From JACVRW01 sp963819635 (GTDB lineage Bacteria; Actinomycetota; Thermoleophilia; Solirubrobacterales; Thermoleophilaceae), in the NCBI GenBank assembly GCA_963819635.1, contig CAWFWX010000011.1, positions 1 to 64,000 on the forward strand: a DNA stretch of 64,000 nucleotides, given 5' to 3'. The notes beneath the pieces were generated by a model. It did not search any database, had not been told where the DNA came from, and worked only from the letters and a program-made list of their open reading frames with translations. The position numbers and the translations under genes were made by a program. How positions within the stretch are numbered: position 1 is the stretch's first letter; the number at the start of each line of letters is the position of its first letter. This document shows positions 9,315 to 17,567 of this stretch, in pieces.

Positions 9315-9794
9315 GTGATCGCGATCGTCACCGAGGACGACCTTCCCGATCTCCTCCCGCTCATGCGTGGCTACTGCGACTTCTACGAGGTCGCCCCGAC
9401 CGACGACGCGCTGCTCGAGCTGGCGCGCGTGCTGATCGAGGACCCTGAGCGGCAGGGGCTCCAGCTCATCGCGCGCGACGACGAGGACGGGCGCGCGCTC
9501 GGGTTCGCCACGATCTTCTGGACCTGGTCCACGCTGAGCGCGGACCGCCTGGCGGTGATGAACGACCTGTTCGTGGCCAAGGACGCTCGCGGCGGCGGCG
9601 TGGCCGACGCCCTCATCGGAGCCTGCACCGAGCGCTGCCGCGAGCGCGGGGTTCCGGAGCTCGCCTGGCAGACCGCCAAGACCAACCTTCGAGCGCAGGC
9701 CGTCTACGAACGCGTCCGAGCGACTCGCGACGAGCGCTGGCTCGACTACTCGCTGGACGTGGCGCCGGGCGCCGCCACACGGGACGCCCTCTAA
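9315..9794 (+). CDS. GNAT-family N-acetyltransferase
   Basis: Acetyl-CoA-dependent acyltransferase of about 159 residues. The conserved order is visible: GFATIFWTWSTL (strand beta4), MNDLFVAKDARGGGVADALI with the acetyl-CoA pyrophosphate loop R-G-G-G-V-A, and the C-terminal WQTAKTNLRAQAVYER, in which the NxxAxxxYE pattern is typical. The GTG at 9315 is chosen because it is the first start after a leaderless-type -10 box and matches the beginning of the fold. The target is unknown. It is divergent from the uridylyltransferase and followed by an unrelated membrane protein. Confidence 0.85.
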   Translation: MIAIVTEDDLPDLLPLMRGYCDFYEVAPTDDALLELARVLIEDPERQGLQLIARDDEDGRALGFATIFWTWSTLSADRLAVMNDLFVAKDARGGGVADALIGACTERCRERGVPELAWQTAKTNLRAQAVYERVRATRDERWLDYSLDVAPGAATRDAL

Positions 9795-9811
9795 CCATCG
9801 AGAGGACTCAC

Positions 9812-10243
9812 ATGACCGCCGAGCTCGAACCGGCCAACGTGAACGTCAGGGTCAAGATCGCGGCCCTCTGGACCTCGATGCTGTTCGTCTTCGCGTACGT
9901 CGACATCTTCGGCCTCTACCGGCCCGACGTCCGGGCCGACCTCGAGGCGGGGGAAATCAGCGGGTTCACCGTCAACCAGGGATTCCTCCTGGGCACCACC
10001 ATCTACGTGGTCATCCCGAGCCTGATGATCTTCGGCTCACTGGTCCTGCGACCACGGGTGGACCGGCTCGCGAACATCGCGCTGGGCAGCGTCTACGCGC
10101 TCACCATCGTCCTGGGCGCGATCGGCGAGTGGGGCTTCTACATTCTCGGCAGCGCCATCGAGGTCGCGCTGCTCGCCGGCATCGTGTACTACGCCTGGAA
10201 CTGGCCGCGGTCCGGCACGAGCGCGGTGCGCGAATCGGGCTAG
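9812..10243 (+). CDS. Small four-helix membrane protein, DUF6326-like
   Basis: 143 residues with four predicted membrane helices: AALWTSMLFVFAYVDIFGL, TTIYVVIPSLMIFGSLVL, IALGSVYALTIVLGAIG and AIEVALLAGIVYYAWNW. The pattern YVDIFGLYRPD followed by an extracellular loop is typical of the DUF6326 family of actinobacteria. The ATG is preceded by gagagga at a proper distance, so this gene, unlike many neighbours, uses an ordinary ribosome binding site. The function is unknown. Confidence 0.75.
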   Translation: MTAELEPANVNVRVKIAALWTSMLFVFAYVDIFGLYRPDVRADLEAGEISGFTVNQGFLLGTTIYVVIPSLMIFGSLVLRPRVDRLANIALGSVYALTIVLGAIGEWGFYILGSAIEVALLAGIVYYAWNWPRSGTSAVRESG

Positions 10244-10244
10244 G

Positions 10245-10400
10245 TCAAGCCCACTTGCCGCGCGGTCGCTCTACCAGCTCCGCGACAGCGCGAGCCCGGT
10301 CCTCACTCCAAACCACGTCACACCGCCACGGCATCCCGTCGCGGAAGGTCCAAACGTGCCAGAGCGTCTGCTCCAGTCGGAGTAGGGCCCGGCCCGCCCG
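10245..10400 (-). pseudogene. Remnant of a SnoaL-like (NTF2-fold) protein
   Basis: The 158 bases between the membrane protein and the dihydrofolate-reductase-like gene encode, on the minus strand, a C-terminal fragment with LWHVWTFRDGMPWRCDVVW and then DRARAVAELV before a TGA at 10245-10247. This matches the usual end of SnoaL-like domains (a VWTFRDGK.V strand, then a helix DR.EALEA). No start or N-terminal half exists, because the upstream bases are the end of the next gene. It is probably a decayed gene, or an intact one cut by deletion. Confidence 0.6.
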
Positions 10401-10401
10401 G

Positions 10402-11073
10402 TCACCCGCTAACGCTGCTGGACTCCTCGAGCCGCCGGCGCCGTTCCAGCTCGGCGGCGGTCGGCTCGTCGAACTCGAACGACCCGGTGTCGATGTCGCC
10501 GGTGGGCTCGTAGACGTTGAACGTCACGCCGGTCTTCGACACCTCGCTGTGCGCCAGCTTGAGGGCCGCGGGCACGGCGCCGTCGCCGAAGAAGCGCTTG
10601 CCGCTCGCCAGCACCACGGGGAACACCCACAGCCGGAACTCGTCGATCAGGTTGTGGGCCAGCAGCGTCTGGATGAGGCCCGGGCTGCCGTGGACCTGGA
10701 TCTCCGGACCGTCCTCCGCCTTGAGCCTGCGGACGTACTCGGGCAGGTCGCCCTCGATGAGGGTCGAGTTGTTCCAGTCCACCCGCTCGAGGGTCCTCGA
10801 GGCGACGTGCTTCCGCGTGCTGTTGAGGTGGTCGGCAATCGGGCCCTCGTCGTACGGCCAGTGCGCGGCGAAGATCTCGTACGTCCCTCGGCCCAGCAGC
10901 AGCTCGTACGGAGCCGACTCGGCCATCCGCGTCATCATCTCGTCGTCGAAGTAGTTCACTCCCCAGCCGCCGTGCGTGAACCCACCCGTGGGGTCCTCAT
11001 GCGGGCCGCCGGGCGACTGCATGACTCCGTCAAGGGATATGAAGGTGTTCACCATGAGCTTTCTCATGCCCAT
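10402..11073 (-). CDS. Dihydrofolate reductase family protein (RibD C-terminal fold)
   Basis: 223 residues of the YyaP/YwjB-type reductase family, which shares the fold of dihydrofolate reductase and the RibD reductase domain but usually has no proven folate role. It opens MRKLMVNTFISLDGVMQSPGG and has ELLLGRGTYEIFAAHWP, then IQVHGSPGLIQTLLAHNLID, all signature stretches. The start at 11073 lies inside the 3' end of the upstream epimerase gene (44-base overlap), suggesting co-transcription with it. If the divergent sigma factor controls the epimerase, this gene probably belongs to the same regulon. Confidence 0.88.
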   Translation of the reverse strand: MGMRKLMVNTFISLDGVMQSPGGPHEDPTGGFTHGGWGVNYFDDEMMTRMAESAPYELLLGRGTYEIFAAHWPYDEGPIADHLNSTRKHVASRTLERVDWNNSTLIEGDLPEYVRRLKAEDGPEIQVHGSPGLIQTLLAHNLIDEFRLWVFPVVLASGKRFFGDGAVPAALKLAHSEVSKTGVTFNVYEPTGDIDTGSFEFDEPTAAELERRRRLEESSSVSG

Positions 11074-12028
11074 GTAGACCGAGCGTTCGCCCGGAAGTCA
11101 TCGGGCCGGCATGCGCATAGGCCGCCGCGAAGCCCTGGCGCCAGCTGGGGTAGCGCAGCTCCCAGCCGAGCTCGCGCTTCGCTTTCGCGTTCGAGGAGCC
11201 GCGGGACTCGGTTCCGATCATCACCACCGCTTCGCCCGCGAATAGGCGTGCGAGCCAGCGGGGAACGTGGCGGGGCGACTTGGAGCCCAGCACCTCCGCG
11301 AGCACCGGCAGCCACTCGCGGACCGGGGCGGGCTCGTCGTCGACGATGTTGTAGGCCCCGCGCCGGTCCTGTTCGAGCGCGAGCACGGTGGCCGCCGCGG
11401 CGTCATCGAGGTGGATGAACGAAGTGACGCCGGCCCCATTGCCGACGATCGGGAACAGCCGCTTGCGCACCGGCTCCACCATCCCGTCGTTCGCGGCGCC
11501 GTAGAAGCCGCCGTAGCGAAGCACGGTCCCGCCGGCATTCATGACCGCCTCGTCGAGGTATCGCATCGCGGCCACGGTCTCGCGCATCGCCGGCACCGGG
11601 TTCGAGTCGAGCGGATCCTCCTCGGTCTTGACCGGGCCGCCCTCGCGTGCGTACAGCGCGCTGGCGTAGCTCTGCGCAAGGAAGCGCCGCACGCCCGCCT
11701 CGCGAGCCGCGGCCATCAGCGCGTCGAGGCCCTCGGTCCGCAGACGGTTCGTCTGGGCGAAGCTGCGGTCGAAGTGCTTGAAGTCGCGCAGTTCGGCGAG
11801 CGCGGTCGCCTGGTGGACGATCGCGTCGGGCTCGGTTGCGAGGACGGCCTTGTGCACAGCCGGAGCGTCGAGCAAATCGAGCTCGATCGGCTCGGCCCCG
11901 AGTGCCCGGACACGCTCGGCGCTTCCAGGGGACCGATGGGTCCCGATCACCTCGTGGCCTCGTTCGACGAGCTGGGGAACGAGCCGGCTTCCGATCGCTC
12001 CGCTTGCCCCTGCTACGAACACTCGCAT
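11030..12028 (-). CDS. NAD-dependent epimerase/dehydratase family protein, likely ECF41 target
   Basis: Extended short-chain dehydrogenase of 332 residues. It opens MRVFVAGASGAIGSRLVPQL with the GxxGxxG NAD loop. The usual YxxxK is not obvious; the LAQSYASALYAREG stretch replaces it, so catalysis may differ from classical epimerases. The ATG at 12028 has the ribosome binding site aaaggag. Divergently transcribed from an ECF41-type sigma factor, it matches the known genomic habit of that sigma group, whose neighbours are carboxymuconolactone decarboxylases, oxidoreductases or epimerases. It overlaps the DHFR-like gene by 44 bases. Confidence 0.85.
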   Translation of the reverse strand: MRVFVAGASGAIGSRLVPQLVERGHEVIGTHRSPGSAERVRALGAEPIELDLLDAPAVHKAVLATEPDAIVHQATALAELRDFKHFDRSFAQTNRLRTEGLDALMAAAREAGVRRFLAQSYASALYAREGGPVKTEEDPLDSNPVPAMRETVAAMRYLDEAVMNAGGTVLRYGGFYGAANDGMVEPVRKRLFPIVGNGAGVTSFIHLDDAAAATVLALEQDRRGAYNIVDDEPAPVREWLPVLAEVLGSKSPRHVPRWLARLFAGEAVVMIGTESRGSSNAKAKRELGWELRYPSWRQGFAAAYAHAGPMTSGRTLGLHGHEKAHGEHLHIP

Positions 12029-12048
12029 CGTGTTCTCCTTTGTCGGGT

Positions 12049-12112
12049 TGTCACACGGCCCGGGTTTGGCGGGTCATACCTTTGTGACCCAACGTGACGG
12101 AGGAATGTGACC
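12049..12112. promoter_or_regulatory. Two opposed ECF41-like promoter motifs
   Basis: On the plus strand TGTCACA (12049-12055), 16 bases, then GGTC (12072-12075), pointing at the sigma gene. On the minus strand GGTCACA (12112-12106), 16 bases, then GGTC (12089-12086), pointing at the epimerase. From memory, ECF41 promoters are TGTCACA, about 16 bases, then CGTC. The shared 16-base spacing on both strands supports autoregulation and epimerase control. Confidence 0.6.
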
Positions 12113-12113
12113 G

Positions 12114-12986
12114 GTGGATGAGAGGGACTTCCTGGCGCAGCGCTTCGAGGAGCACCGGGGCCGCCTGCGGGCGGTGGCGTACCGGATGCTGGGCTCGGTC
12201 AGCGACGCCGACGACGCGGTTCAGGAGTCCTGGCTACGGCTGAGCCGGACGGACGCGAGCCGTGTCGAGAACCTCGGCGGCTGGCTCACCACCGTGGTGG
12301 CACGCGTCTCGCTCAACATGCTGCGCTCGCGGAACGTGCGGCGCGAGCAGCCGCTCGTCCACATACCGGAGCCGATCGTCGACCCGGCCGACGGGACGGA
12401 CCCGGAGCACGAGGCGCTGCTGGCCGACTCGGTCGGCCTCGCCCTGCTCGTGGTCCTGGAGACGCTGAGCCCCGCCGAGCGGCTCGCGTTCGTGTTGCAC
12501 GACATGTTCGGCGTGCCCTTCGACGAGATCGCGCCGATCGTGGACCGCTCGCCGGACGCGGCGCGCCAGCTGGCCAGCCGGGCGCGCCGTCGCGTTCGGG
12601 CGGAGAACACCATGCCGGACGGCGACCTGCAGGCCCAGCGCGAAGTGGTCGACGCGTTCCTCGCGGCGGGGCGCGACGGGGACTTCGATCGCCTGGTGGC
12701 CGTGCTGCACCCCGATGTCGTGCTGAGAGCCGACTTCGGCCCCGCGGCCGGCTCGAGGGAGGTCCGCGGGGCGGAGAACGTGGCCCGCCAGGCGGTCATG
12801 TACTCGCGCGTCGGGCTGGCCGTGCGCGTGGCACTCATCAACGGCGCGGTGGGCATGGTCACGACCCGCGACGGACAGCTCTTCTCCGTCGGCGGCTTCA
12901 CGATCACGAACGGCAGGATCGCCGCCATGGACATCCTGGCCGACCCCGAGCGCCTGCGCCGGCTCGACCTGACGGTGCTGGACTAG
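12114..12986 (+). CDS. ECF41-type RNA polymerase sigma factor with SnoaL-like C-terminal domain
   Basis: 290-residue extracytoplasmic-function sigma factor. Region 2 is at about residues 10-75 (AVAYRMLGSVSDADDAVQESW), region 4 at about 120-165 (LSPAERLAFVLHDMFGVPFDEIA) and an NTF2/SnoaL-like domain from about 175 to the end (VVDAFLAAGRDGDFDRLVAVLHPDV); in this group the tail acts as a built-in regulator instead of an anti-sigma protein. HIPEP in the linker and DPERL near the end look like variants of the WLPEP and NPDKL motifs of ECF41. The GTG at 12114 has acggagga upstream, and the nearby ATG at 12105 is closed at once by TGA. Confidence 0.9.
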   Translation: MDERDFLAQRFEEHRGRLRAVAYRMLGSVSDADDAVQESWLRLSRTDASRVENLGGWLTTVVARVSLNMLRSRNVRREQPLVHIPEPIVDPADGTDPEHEALLADSVGLALLVVLETLSPAERLAFVLHDMFGVPFDEIAPIVDRSPDAARQLASRARRRVRAENTMPDGDLQAQREVVDAFLAAGRDGDFDRLVAVLHPDVVLRADFGPAAGSREVRGAENVARQAVMYSRVGLAVRVALINGAVGMVTTRDGQLFSVGGFTITNGRIAAMDILADPERLRRLDLTVLD

Positions 12987-13062
12987 CCGAGCTCAGCGCA
13001 GCTCAGACGTCCGCGTGACACACCTCACAGTGAGCCGCGGCCGGACGCGAGACGCTGGCGCC

Positions 13063-13257
13063 ATGGAGATCATCGTTTTCTGCGTGCTCATGCTGGTCGG
13101 GGTCATCTACGGCTATTACACCGCCGAGGGAAGCGGGATCGCCGAGCATCCCTACCACGACGTCTACGGCGGCGCGCCCGGCGCCTTCGCGCCCGCGAGC
13201 GCCTCCGGCCGCGACCGGACCGCGCTGATCGCGAACTGGTCCCGCGGCACGCGCTAG
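13063..13257 (+). CDS. Small membrane-anchored protein of unknown function
   Basis: 64 residues. The ATG at 13063 begins MEIIVFCVLMLVGVIYGYYT, a single N-terminal membrane helix, followed by a soluble tail containing HPYHDVYGGAPGAF. It matches no family I recognise. It lies 76 bases after the sigma factor on the same strand, so it could be in its transcript. Coding potential is supported by the clean helix and codon bias only. Confidence 0.5.
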   Translation: MEIIVFCVLMLVGVIYGYYTAEGSGIAEHPYHDVYGGAPGAFAPASASGRDRTALIANWSRGTR

Positions 13258-13261
13258 CCGC

Positions 13262-13948
13262 TCAGCCCGCGTAGGCCTCCAGCCGGTCCGCCAGCTCGCC
13301 GGGGCGGGCCAGTGCGGGCAGGTGGCCGGTGTCGATCACGTCGGGCTCGACGCCGAGGCGCTCCGCGGCGAGGCGCTTCATGAACTCGAGCGGGAAGAGG
13401 CGGTCGTTGCGGCAGGCGATCACCTTCGTCGGGACGTCCGGCCACGCGTCGAGCGGCCAGGGCTGCTCGAACGGCTTGTCCGCCTGGCGCGGCTCGCCGC
13501 GGGCCGCCACCTCCGCGACGATCTCGTCGGGCACGTCGTGCATGAACGCCGACCGCCAGTCGAAGGGCGCGTCCGGGTCGCGGCCCTCGCGCGCGTCCTG
13601 CTCGCGCTGCGCGGGCAGCTGGCCGCTTCCCTGCCACCACCCGCCGGGCGACTCGCCGGGCGCCGGGATCATCGGCGCCACCAGGATGAGCATGCGGACA
13701 TCCACGCGGTCGCACAGGAGCGGCGCCACGAAGGCGCCCATCGACTGCGCCACCACGATCAGGGCGTCGCGGTCGCCGACCGCATCCGCCACCGCGTCCG
13801 CGTACTCGCCGAGCCCGGCGTCGTCATCGGCCGCGGGCAGGTCGGGGCTAACGACCTCGTGGCCGCGTTCCCGCAGCCTCGGCGCGACCAGGTGCCAGTA
13901 CCAGGACTCCCCGCCCGCGCCCGGCACGAGCACAAAGGTCGCGCTCAC
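13262..13948 (-). CDS. Alpha/beta-hydrolase fold protein
   Basis: 228 residues. The fold begins TFVLVPGAGGESWYWHLVAP with the oxyanion loop, the nucleophile elbow is VVAQSMGAF (Ser in A-Q-S-M-G), and late motifs VIACRNDRLFP (Asp) and DTGHLPAL (His) complete the triad. The substrate is unknown; similar proteins are esterases or salicylate-esterase-like hydrolases. The GTG start overlaps the stop of the VOC gene (GTGA), so it is the last gene of a three-gene unit with the VOC protein and the beta-propeller-like secreted protein. Confidence 0.87.
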   Translation of the reverse strand: MSATFVLVPGAGGESWYWHLVAPRLRERGHEVVSPDLPAADDDAGLGEYADAVADAVGDRDALIVVAQSMGAFVAPLLCDRVDVRMLILVAPMIPAPGESPGGWWQGSGQLPAQREQDAREGRDPDAPFDWRSAFMHDVPDEIVAEVAARGEPRQADKPFEQPWPLDAWPDVPTKVIACRNDRLFPLEFMKRLAAERLGVEPDVIDTGHLPALARPGELADRLEAYAG

Positions 13949-14304
13949 CCGTAGGGCGCGTAGCGGTGGTGGAGCATCAGGTCATTCCCGTCCGGGTCCG
14001 TGAAGAAGGTCATGTGGCAGACGCCGGTGTCAAGGACGTCGCCCGCGAACGTGACGCCCTTGGCCTCCAGCTCGGTGCGCGCGGTACGAACGTCGTCCAC
14101 GTGGAGCGCGAGGTGAGCGTTCTTCTGCGCCGCGAACGGCATGCCGAACTTCTCGGGCTCCCAGATGCCGAGGCAGGTCTCCCCCACCCAGAAGTCGTAC
14201 GGCGCGTTGTGGTCCTGGCGCAACCCGAGCGTGTCGCCGTAGAACTGCTTCGAGCGCTCAGCGTCCTGGGACGGGACGCCGACGAAGTCGAGTCTTGTGA
14301 TCAT
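13945..14304 (-). CDS. VOC-family (glyoxalase/bleomycin-resistance fold) protein
   Basis: 119 residues, one VOC domain of two beta-alpha-beta-beta-beta modules. RLDFVGVPSQDAERSKQFY opens module one, and ALHVDDVRTARTELEAKGV then FFTDPDGNDLMLHHRY form module two. The metal-ligand His/Glu pattern is partly recognisable. ATG and TGA overlaps link it to both neighbours. The substrate is unknown. Confidence 0.85.
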   Translation of the reverse strand: MITRLDFVGVPSQDAERSKQFYGDTLGLRQDHNAPYDFWVGETCLGIWEPEKFGMPFAAQKNAHLALHVDDVRTARTELEAKGVTFAGDVLDTGVCHMTFFTDPDGNDLMLHHRYAPYG

Positions 14305-15239
14305 CCATCGATTGTCCCAGCACGGGCCGGCGCCCGTCTGCGAGCCAGGCGCCGTCCACCGGCGGCCAGGAGCAGCAGCGCGGCCGTGGGCGCGGCGAGG
14401 GGCAGCCACGAGCTGCCCGCGTCCTCGCTGCGCGGCGCGGACGGCTTTACGACTCGATGAGTGCGCCTGTCGATTCGCGCGCGCACATTGCCGGAGCGGC
14501 CGACCACGTCGAGGTGCGGGCCGTTAAGCGCGAGCGTCGTGCCCCATGCCCTCGGCAGGTCGTCGAGGTCGATGCAGACCGCCGTGAGCCCGCTCGTGTC
14601 GAGCGCGTGGACGAACGGATGCTCCGGACTGTCATAGAGCGTGTACGCCCAGCGGCCGTCGGGACTGGCGGCGCGCGTTACCGGCACGCCGTACATCTCC
14701 TCGTCGGGCTCGCTCGGATCCACGACGGGCTCACGGAGGAGCCGGCGGGCGCGGAGGTCATAGGCGCGCACCTGGTACTCCCCGAAGTCGCGCGGGTTGT
14801 ACTTGACCAGGTACATGAGTCGGCCGTCCGGCGAGATCGCGTCGAAGCTGAAGTCCCCCTCCAGCACGAGACGGCGGCGGATCGCAAGCCGACGGGCGTC
14901 CACGATCGCGAAGGTCGTGCGCTTGCGTGGATAGCGCACACGCGGGCTGATCAGGACGAGCGTCCTCGCGTCGGCCGACAGGCCGCTCGGCGATCCGTCG
15001 TAGGCCACCGCCGGAATCGAGAGCGAGCCTCGCAGCCGCTGCTCGCGCAGCGGGCCGCCGTAGCGGGCGCGCTCGATCAGGCGCGTGCTGTGCTTGTCGC
15101 TCTCGGTGACGTACGCAACGTCGCCACCGGGGAGCGACAGTGGCCGTGCGTCGATGCCCACGGCGGGGAGCCCGTCCGCCGCGGCGGAGGCCGGCAGCAG
15201 GGCGAGGAATACGAGGCCGATCAGGACGATGGGCAGCAT
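14301..15239 (-). CDS. Secreted, C-terminally membrane-anchored beta-propeller-like protein
   Basis: 312 residues from the ATG at 15239, chosen because it starts a clean signal peptide (MLPIVLIGLVFLALLPASAAA). Repeated propeller-like blades follow: FDAISPDGRLMYLVKY and AASPDGRWAYTLYD are WD40/TolB-like SPDGR signatures. The end is a membrane helix (LPLAAPTAALLLLAAGG) and an Arg-rich cytoplasmic tail. An upstream in-frame ATG at 15299 would overlap the divergent monooxygenase start and lacks signal-peptide logic. The role is unknown; it is probably a surface-exposed scaffold. Confidence 0.7.
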   Translation of the reverse strand: MLPIVLIGLVFLALLPASAAADGLPAVGIDARPLSLPGGDVAYVTESDKHSTRLIERARYGGPLREQRLRGSLSIPAVAYDGSPSGLSADARTLVLISPRVRYPRKRTTFAIVDARRLAIRRRLVLEGDFSFDAISPDGRLMYLVKYNPRDFGEYQVRAYDLRARRLLREPVVDPSEPDEEMYGVPVTRAASPDGRWAYTLYDSPEHPFVHALDTSGLTAVCIDLDDLPRAWGTTLALNGPHLDVVGRSGNVRARIDRRTHRVVKPSAPRSEDAGSSWLPLAAPTAALLLLAAGGRRLARRRAPARAGTIDG

Positions 15240-15283
15240 GTCCCTGGTACGCCCCGGACGCCCCGCCGAGTCCCGGGCGGGGC

Positions 15284-15289
15284 TAGGAT
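15284..15289 (+). promoter_or_regulatory. Leaderless -10 box TAGGAT for the flavin monooxygenase
   Basis: TANNNT hexamer nine bases before the ATG at 15299, with no ribosome binding site. Confidence 0.5.
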
Positions 15290-15298
15290 CGCCGTGCA

Positions 15299-16520
15299 AT
15301 GACGGACCGGACCGAGACGGTCGTCGTCGGTGGCGGTCAGGCCGGGCTCTCGGTCAGCCGAGAGCTGACGCAGGCCGGCGTGGACCACGTGGTGCTCGAG
15401 AAGGGCAGGATCGGTGCAGACCTGGCGCGGGCGCTGGGACAGCTTCTGTCTGGTCACGCCGAACTGGAGCGTCCAGCTGCCCGGGCATCCCTACGACGGG
15501 GACGATCCCGACGGATTCATGCCGCGCGACGAGCTCGTCGGCTATCTCGAGGACTACGCGTCGGCGTCCGGGGCGCCGGTGCGCGAAGGCGTGGAGGTCA
15601 CCTCGCTCCGGCGGCTGGGCGACGGCGACTTCGCCCTCGAGACGTCGGCCGGAGACGTGGTCGCCCAGACGGTGGTGCTGAGCACGGGCGCCTATCAGCG
15701 TCCGCACCGGCCCTCAGGGGCGGCGACCCTGCCGCCCGAGCTGCTCCAGATCGACGTCCGCGACTACCGCAACCCCGGCGAGCTTCCCGACGGGCGCGTG
15801 CTGGTGGTCGGGAGCGGCCAGTCCGGCTGCCAGATCGCCGAGGAGCTCTACCAGGCCGGCCGAGACGTGATCCTGGCCTGTGGGCGCGCCGGATGGCTCA
15901 CGCGGCGGATCGGCGATCACGACGTCGTCTGGTGGCTCCACGAGGCCGGCGACCTGGACGACGGCCTCGACTCGCTGCCGAACGAGGCCGCGCGCCTGGC
16001 GGCAAATGTCCAAGCCAGCGGACGCGGCGGCGGCCACGACCTCCACTACCGGACCCTGCACGCGATGGGCGTGACGCTGGCCGGCCACTTCATCGACGCG
16101 CAGGACGGCCAGGCGCGCTTCGCACCGGACCTCGCGGAGAGCGTCGCCTGGGGCGACGAGCGTCACGCGAAGGTGATGGACGGCTTCCGCAAGCACGCCG
16201 CTGCGCGCGGGATCCCCTGGGCGGAGACGCCGGCGCCGGAGCCGATCGAGGCGACCCCGCCCGAGCGCGTGAGCCTCGCCGAGCTGGGCGCCGTCGTCTT
16301 CGCGGGTGGCTTCCGGCCCGCCTACGCATCGTGGGTGCACTGCCCCGGCGCCTTCGACGAGCTCGGCTTTCCGGTCCACGACGAGGGCGCCAGCACCGCC
16401 GTCCCCGGTCTCTACTTCGTCGGCGTGCACTTCCTGCGGAAGCGCAAGTCGTCGCTGTTGATCGGCGTCGGCGAGGACGCGGCGATCGTCGCCGGCCAGA
16501 TCGCCGCCGAGGGGCGCTAG
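15299..16520 (+). CDS. FAD/NAD(P)-dependent flavin monooxygenase (CzcO-like), single-base frameshift
   Basis: Flavin-dependent monooxygenase-type oxidoreductase (COG2072 group). The FAD loop VVVGGGQAGLSVSREL is at residues 8-23 and a second dinucleotide loop VVGSGQSGCQIAEEL lies mid-protein. The frame breaks near 15415: removing one T there restores EKGRIGQTWRGRWDSF, exactly the conserved link between the two loops, and gives 406 residues, a normal length. The rest is clean to the stop, so this is a single insertion, either a sequence error or a very recent mutation. It ends in a CTAG shared with the convergent LysR gene, which may regulate it. Confidence 0.87.
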
Positions 16521-17464
16521 GCGGCGACAGCGGCGCCGGACGGCAGCTCGAAGCCCTCGGCGACCTCGCCGAGGATCTCGAGCATTGCCAGTGCGGCGGG
16601 CGAGTGGTACCGGCCGGCCAGGGTTGCCGCGGCGATCCGGCGCGCCGGCGCCCGGCGGCCGAGCGAGCGGATCGCGATGTCCTCGCGGACGTTCGTCAAC
16701 GCGAGCCCCGGGAGCAGCGAGATGCCCACCCCGGCGGCGATCAGCCCCTGGACGACGTTGTAGTCGTCGGACTGGAACCCCACCTTCGGATCGAAGCCGG
16801 CGGCCTCGCAGCAGGCCGCGTGGAATCCGCCGCACCAGCTGTGTGCATCGGTCTCCTGGATCCAAGTCTCATCGGCGAAGTCCTCGAGCCGCACGCGCTG
16901 CTTGCGCGCGAGCCCGTGGTCATGCGGCAGGGCCAGGTACATCGGGTCGTCCACGAGGTGATGCAGCTCGATCCCCTCGTACAGACGCGCGAACTCGGGC
17001 TGGTTGACCTCGCCGTACTCGAACACGATCGCGATCTCGAGCTCGGCGGCGCGCAGCATCTGGGCGGCCTCCTCGGGCTCGTGCTCGACGAAGCTGAGCT
17101 CGACATCCGGGTAGCGCTCGGTGAACAGGGCGACGGCCGGCGGCAGCAGCGACGCGCCCGCGGTCGGGAACGACGCGAGCCGCACCCGTCCGCCGCGGAT
17201 GCCCGCGATGGCGTCGAGCTCCGCCTCGGCGGCCGCCAGCCGAGCGAGCACGACCTCGGCGTGCTCGACGAGCACGCGACCGGCGTCGGTGAGCCGCACG
17301 CCGCGGCTGCCGCGGTCGACGAGCGTGGTCCCGGCGCGCTTCTCGAGCGCGGCGATCTGCTGGGAGATCGCGGGCTGGGTGTAGGAGAGGGCGTCCGCCG
17401 CCGCGGAGAACGAGCCGTGCTCGCCGACGGCGCGGAGGACGCGCAGCTGCTTGACGTCGAACAT
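16517..17464 (-). CDS. LysR-family transcriptional regulator
   Basis: 315 residues. The N-terminal winged helix is complete (LRVLRAVGEHGSFSAAADAL, then TQPAISQQIAALE), and the C-terminal periplasmic-binding-like effector domain begins near residue 90 (GRVRLASFPTAGASLLP). The ATG at 17464 is placed six bases after a TANNNT box. Convergent with the monooxygenase and divergent from a small GNAT-like gene. The effector is unknown. Confidence 0.9.
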   Translation of the reverse strand: MFDVKQLRVLRAVGEHGSFSAAADALSYTQPAISQQIAALEKRAGTTLVDRGSRGVRLTDAGRVLVEHAEVVLARLAAAEAELDAIAGIRGGRVRLASFPTAGASLLPPAVALFTERYPDVELSFVEHEPEEAAQMLRAAELEIAIVFEYGEVNQPEFARLYEGIELHHLVDDPMYLALPHDHGLARKQRVRLEDFADETWIQETDAHSWCGGFHAACCEAAGFDPKVGFQSDDYNVVQGLIAAGVGISLLPGLALTNVREDIAIRSLGRRAPARRIAAATLAGRYHSPAALAMLEILGEVAEGFELPSGAAVAA

Positions 17465-17477
17465 AACCAGAGCTTAT
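17463..17477 (-). promoter_or_regulatory. LysR-type operator and -10 box at the LysR start
   Basis: ATAA-N7-TTAT inverted repeat at 17463-17477, compatible with the T-N11-A pattern of LysR sites. It overlaps the minus-strand TAAGCT box (17471-17476), six bases before the ATG, so binding would block its own transcription. Confidence 0.45.
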
Positions 17478-17567
17478 CGCAGACCTCACAAGTCCGAATT
17501 TGAACTTATGAGCCCGTTTGCCGACAATGTTTCGAGAGAGATCGAACCAACAGACGAGGAGCCCAAC

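Noticed and set aside
7353..9794. 813-codon plus-strand reading frame
   Set aside because: Almost all of it is antisense to the uridylyltransferase gene and rich in Arg/His/Gly shadow sequence; only the last 160 codons (the GNAT gene) are real.
13008..13047. CGTCCG/CGGACG inverted repeat after the sigma factor as terminator
   Set aside because: Six-base arms with a 28-base loop in GC-rich DNA are expected by chance.
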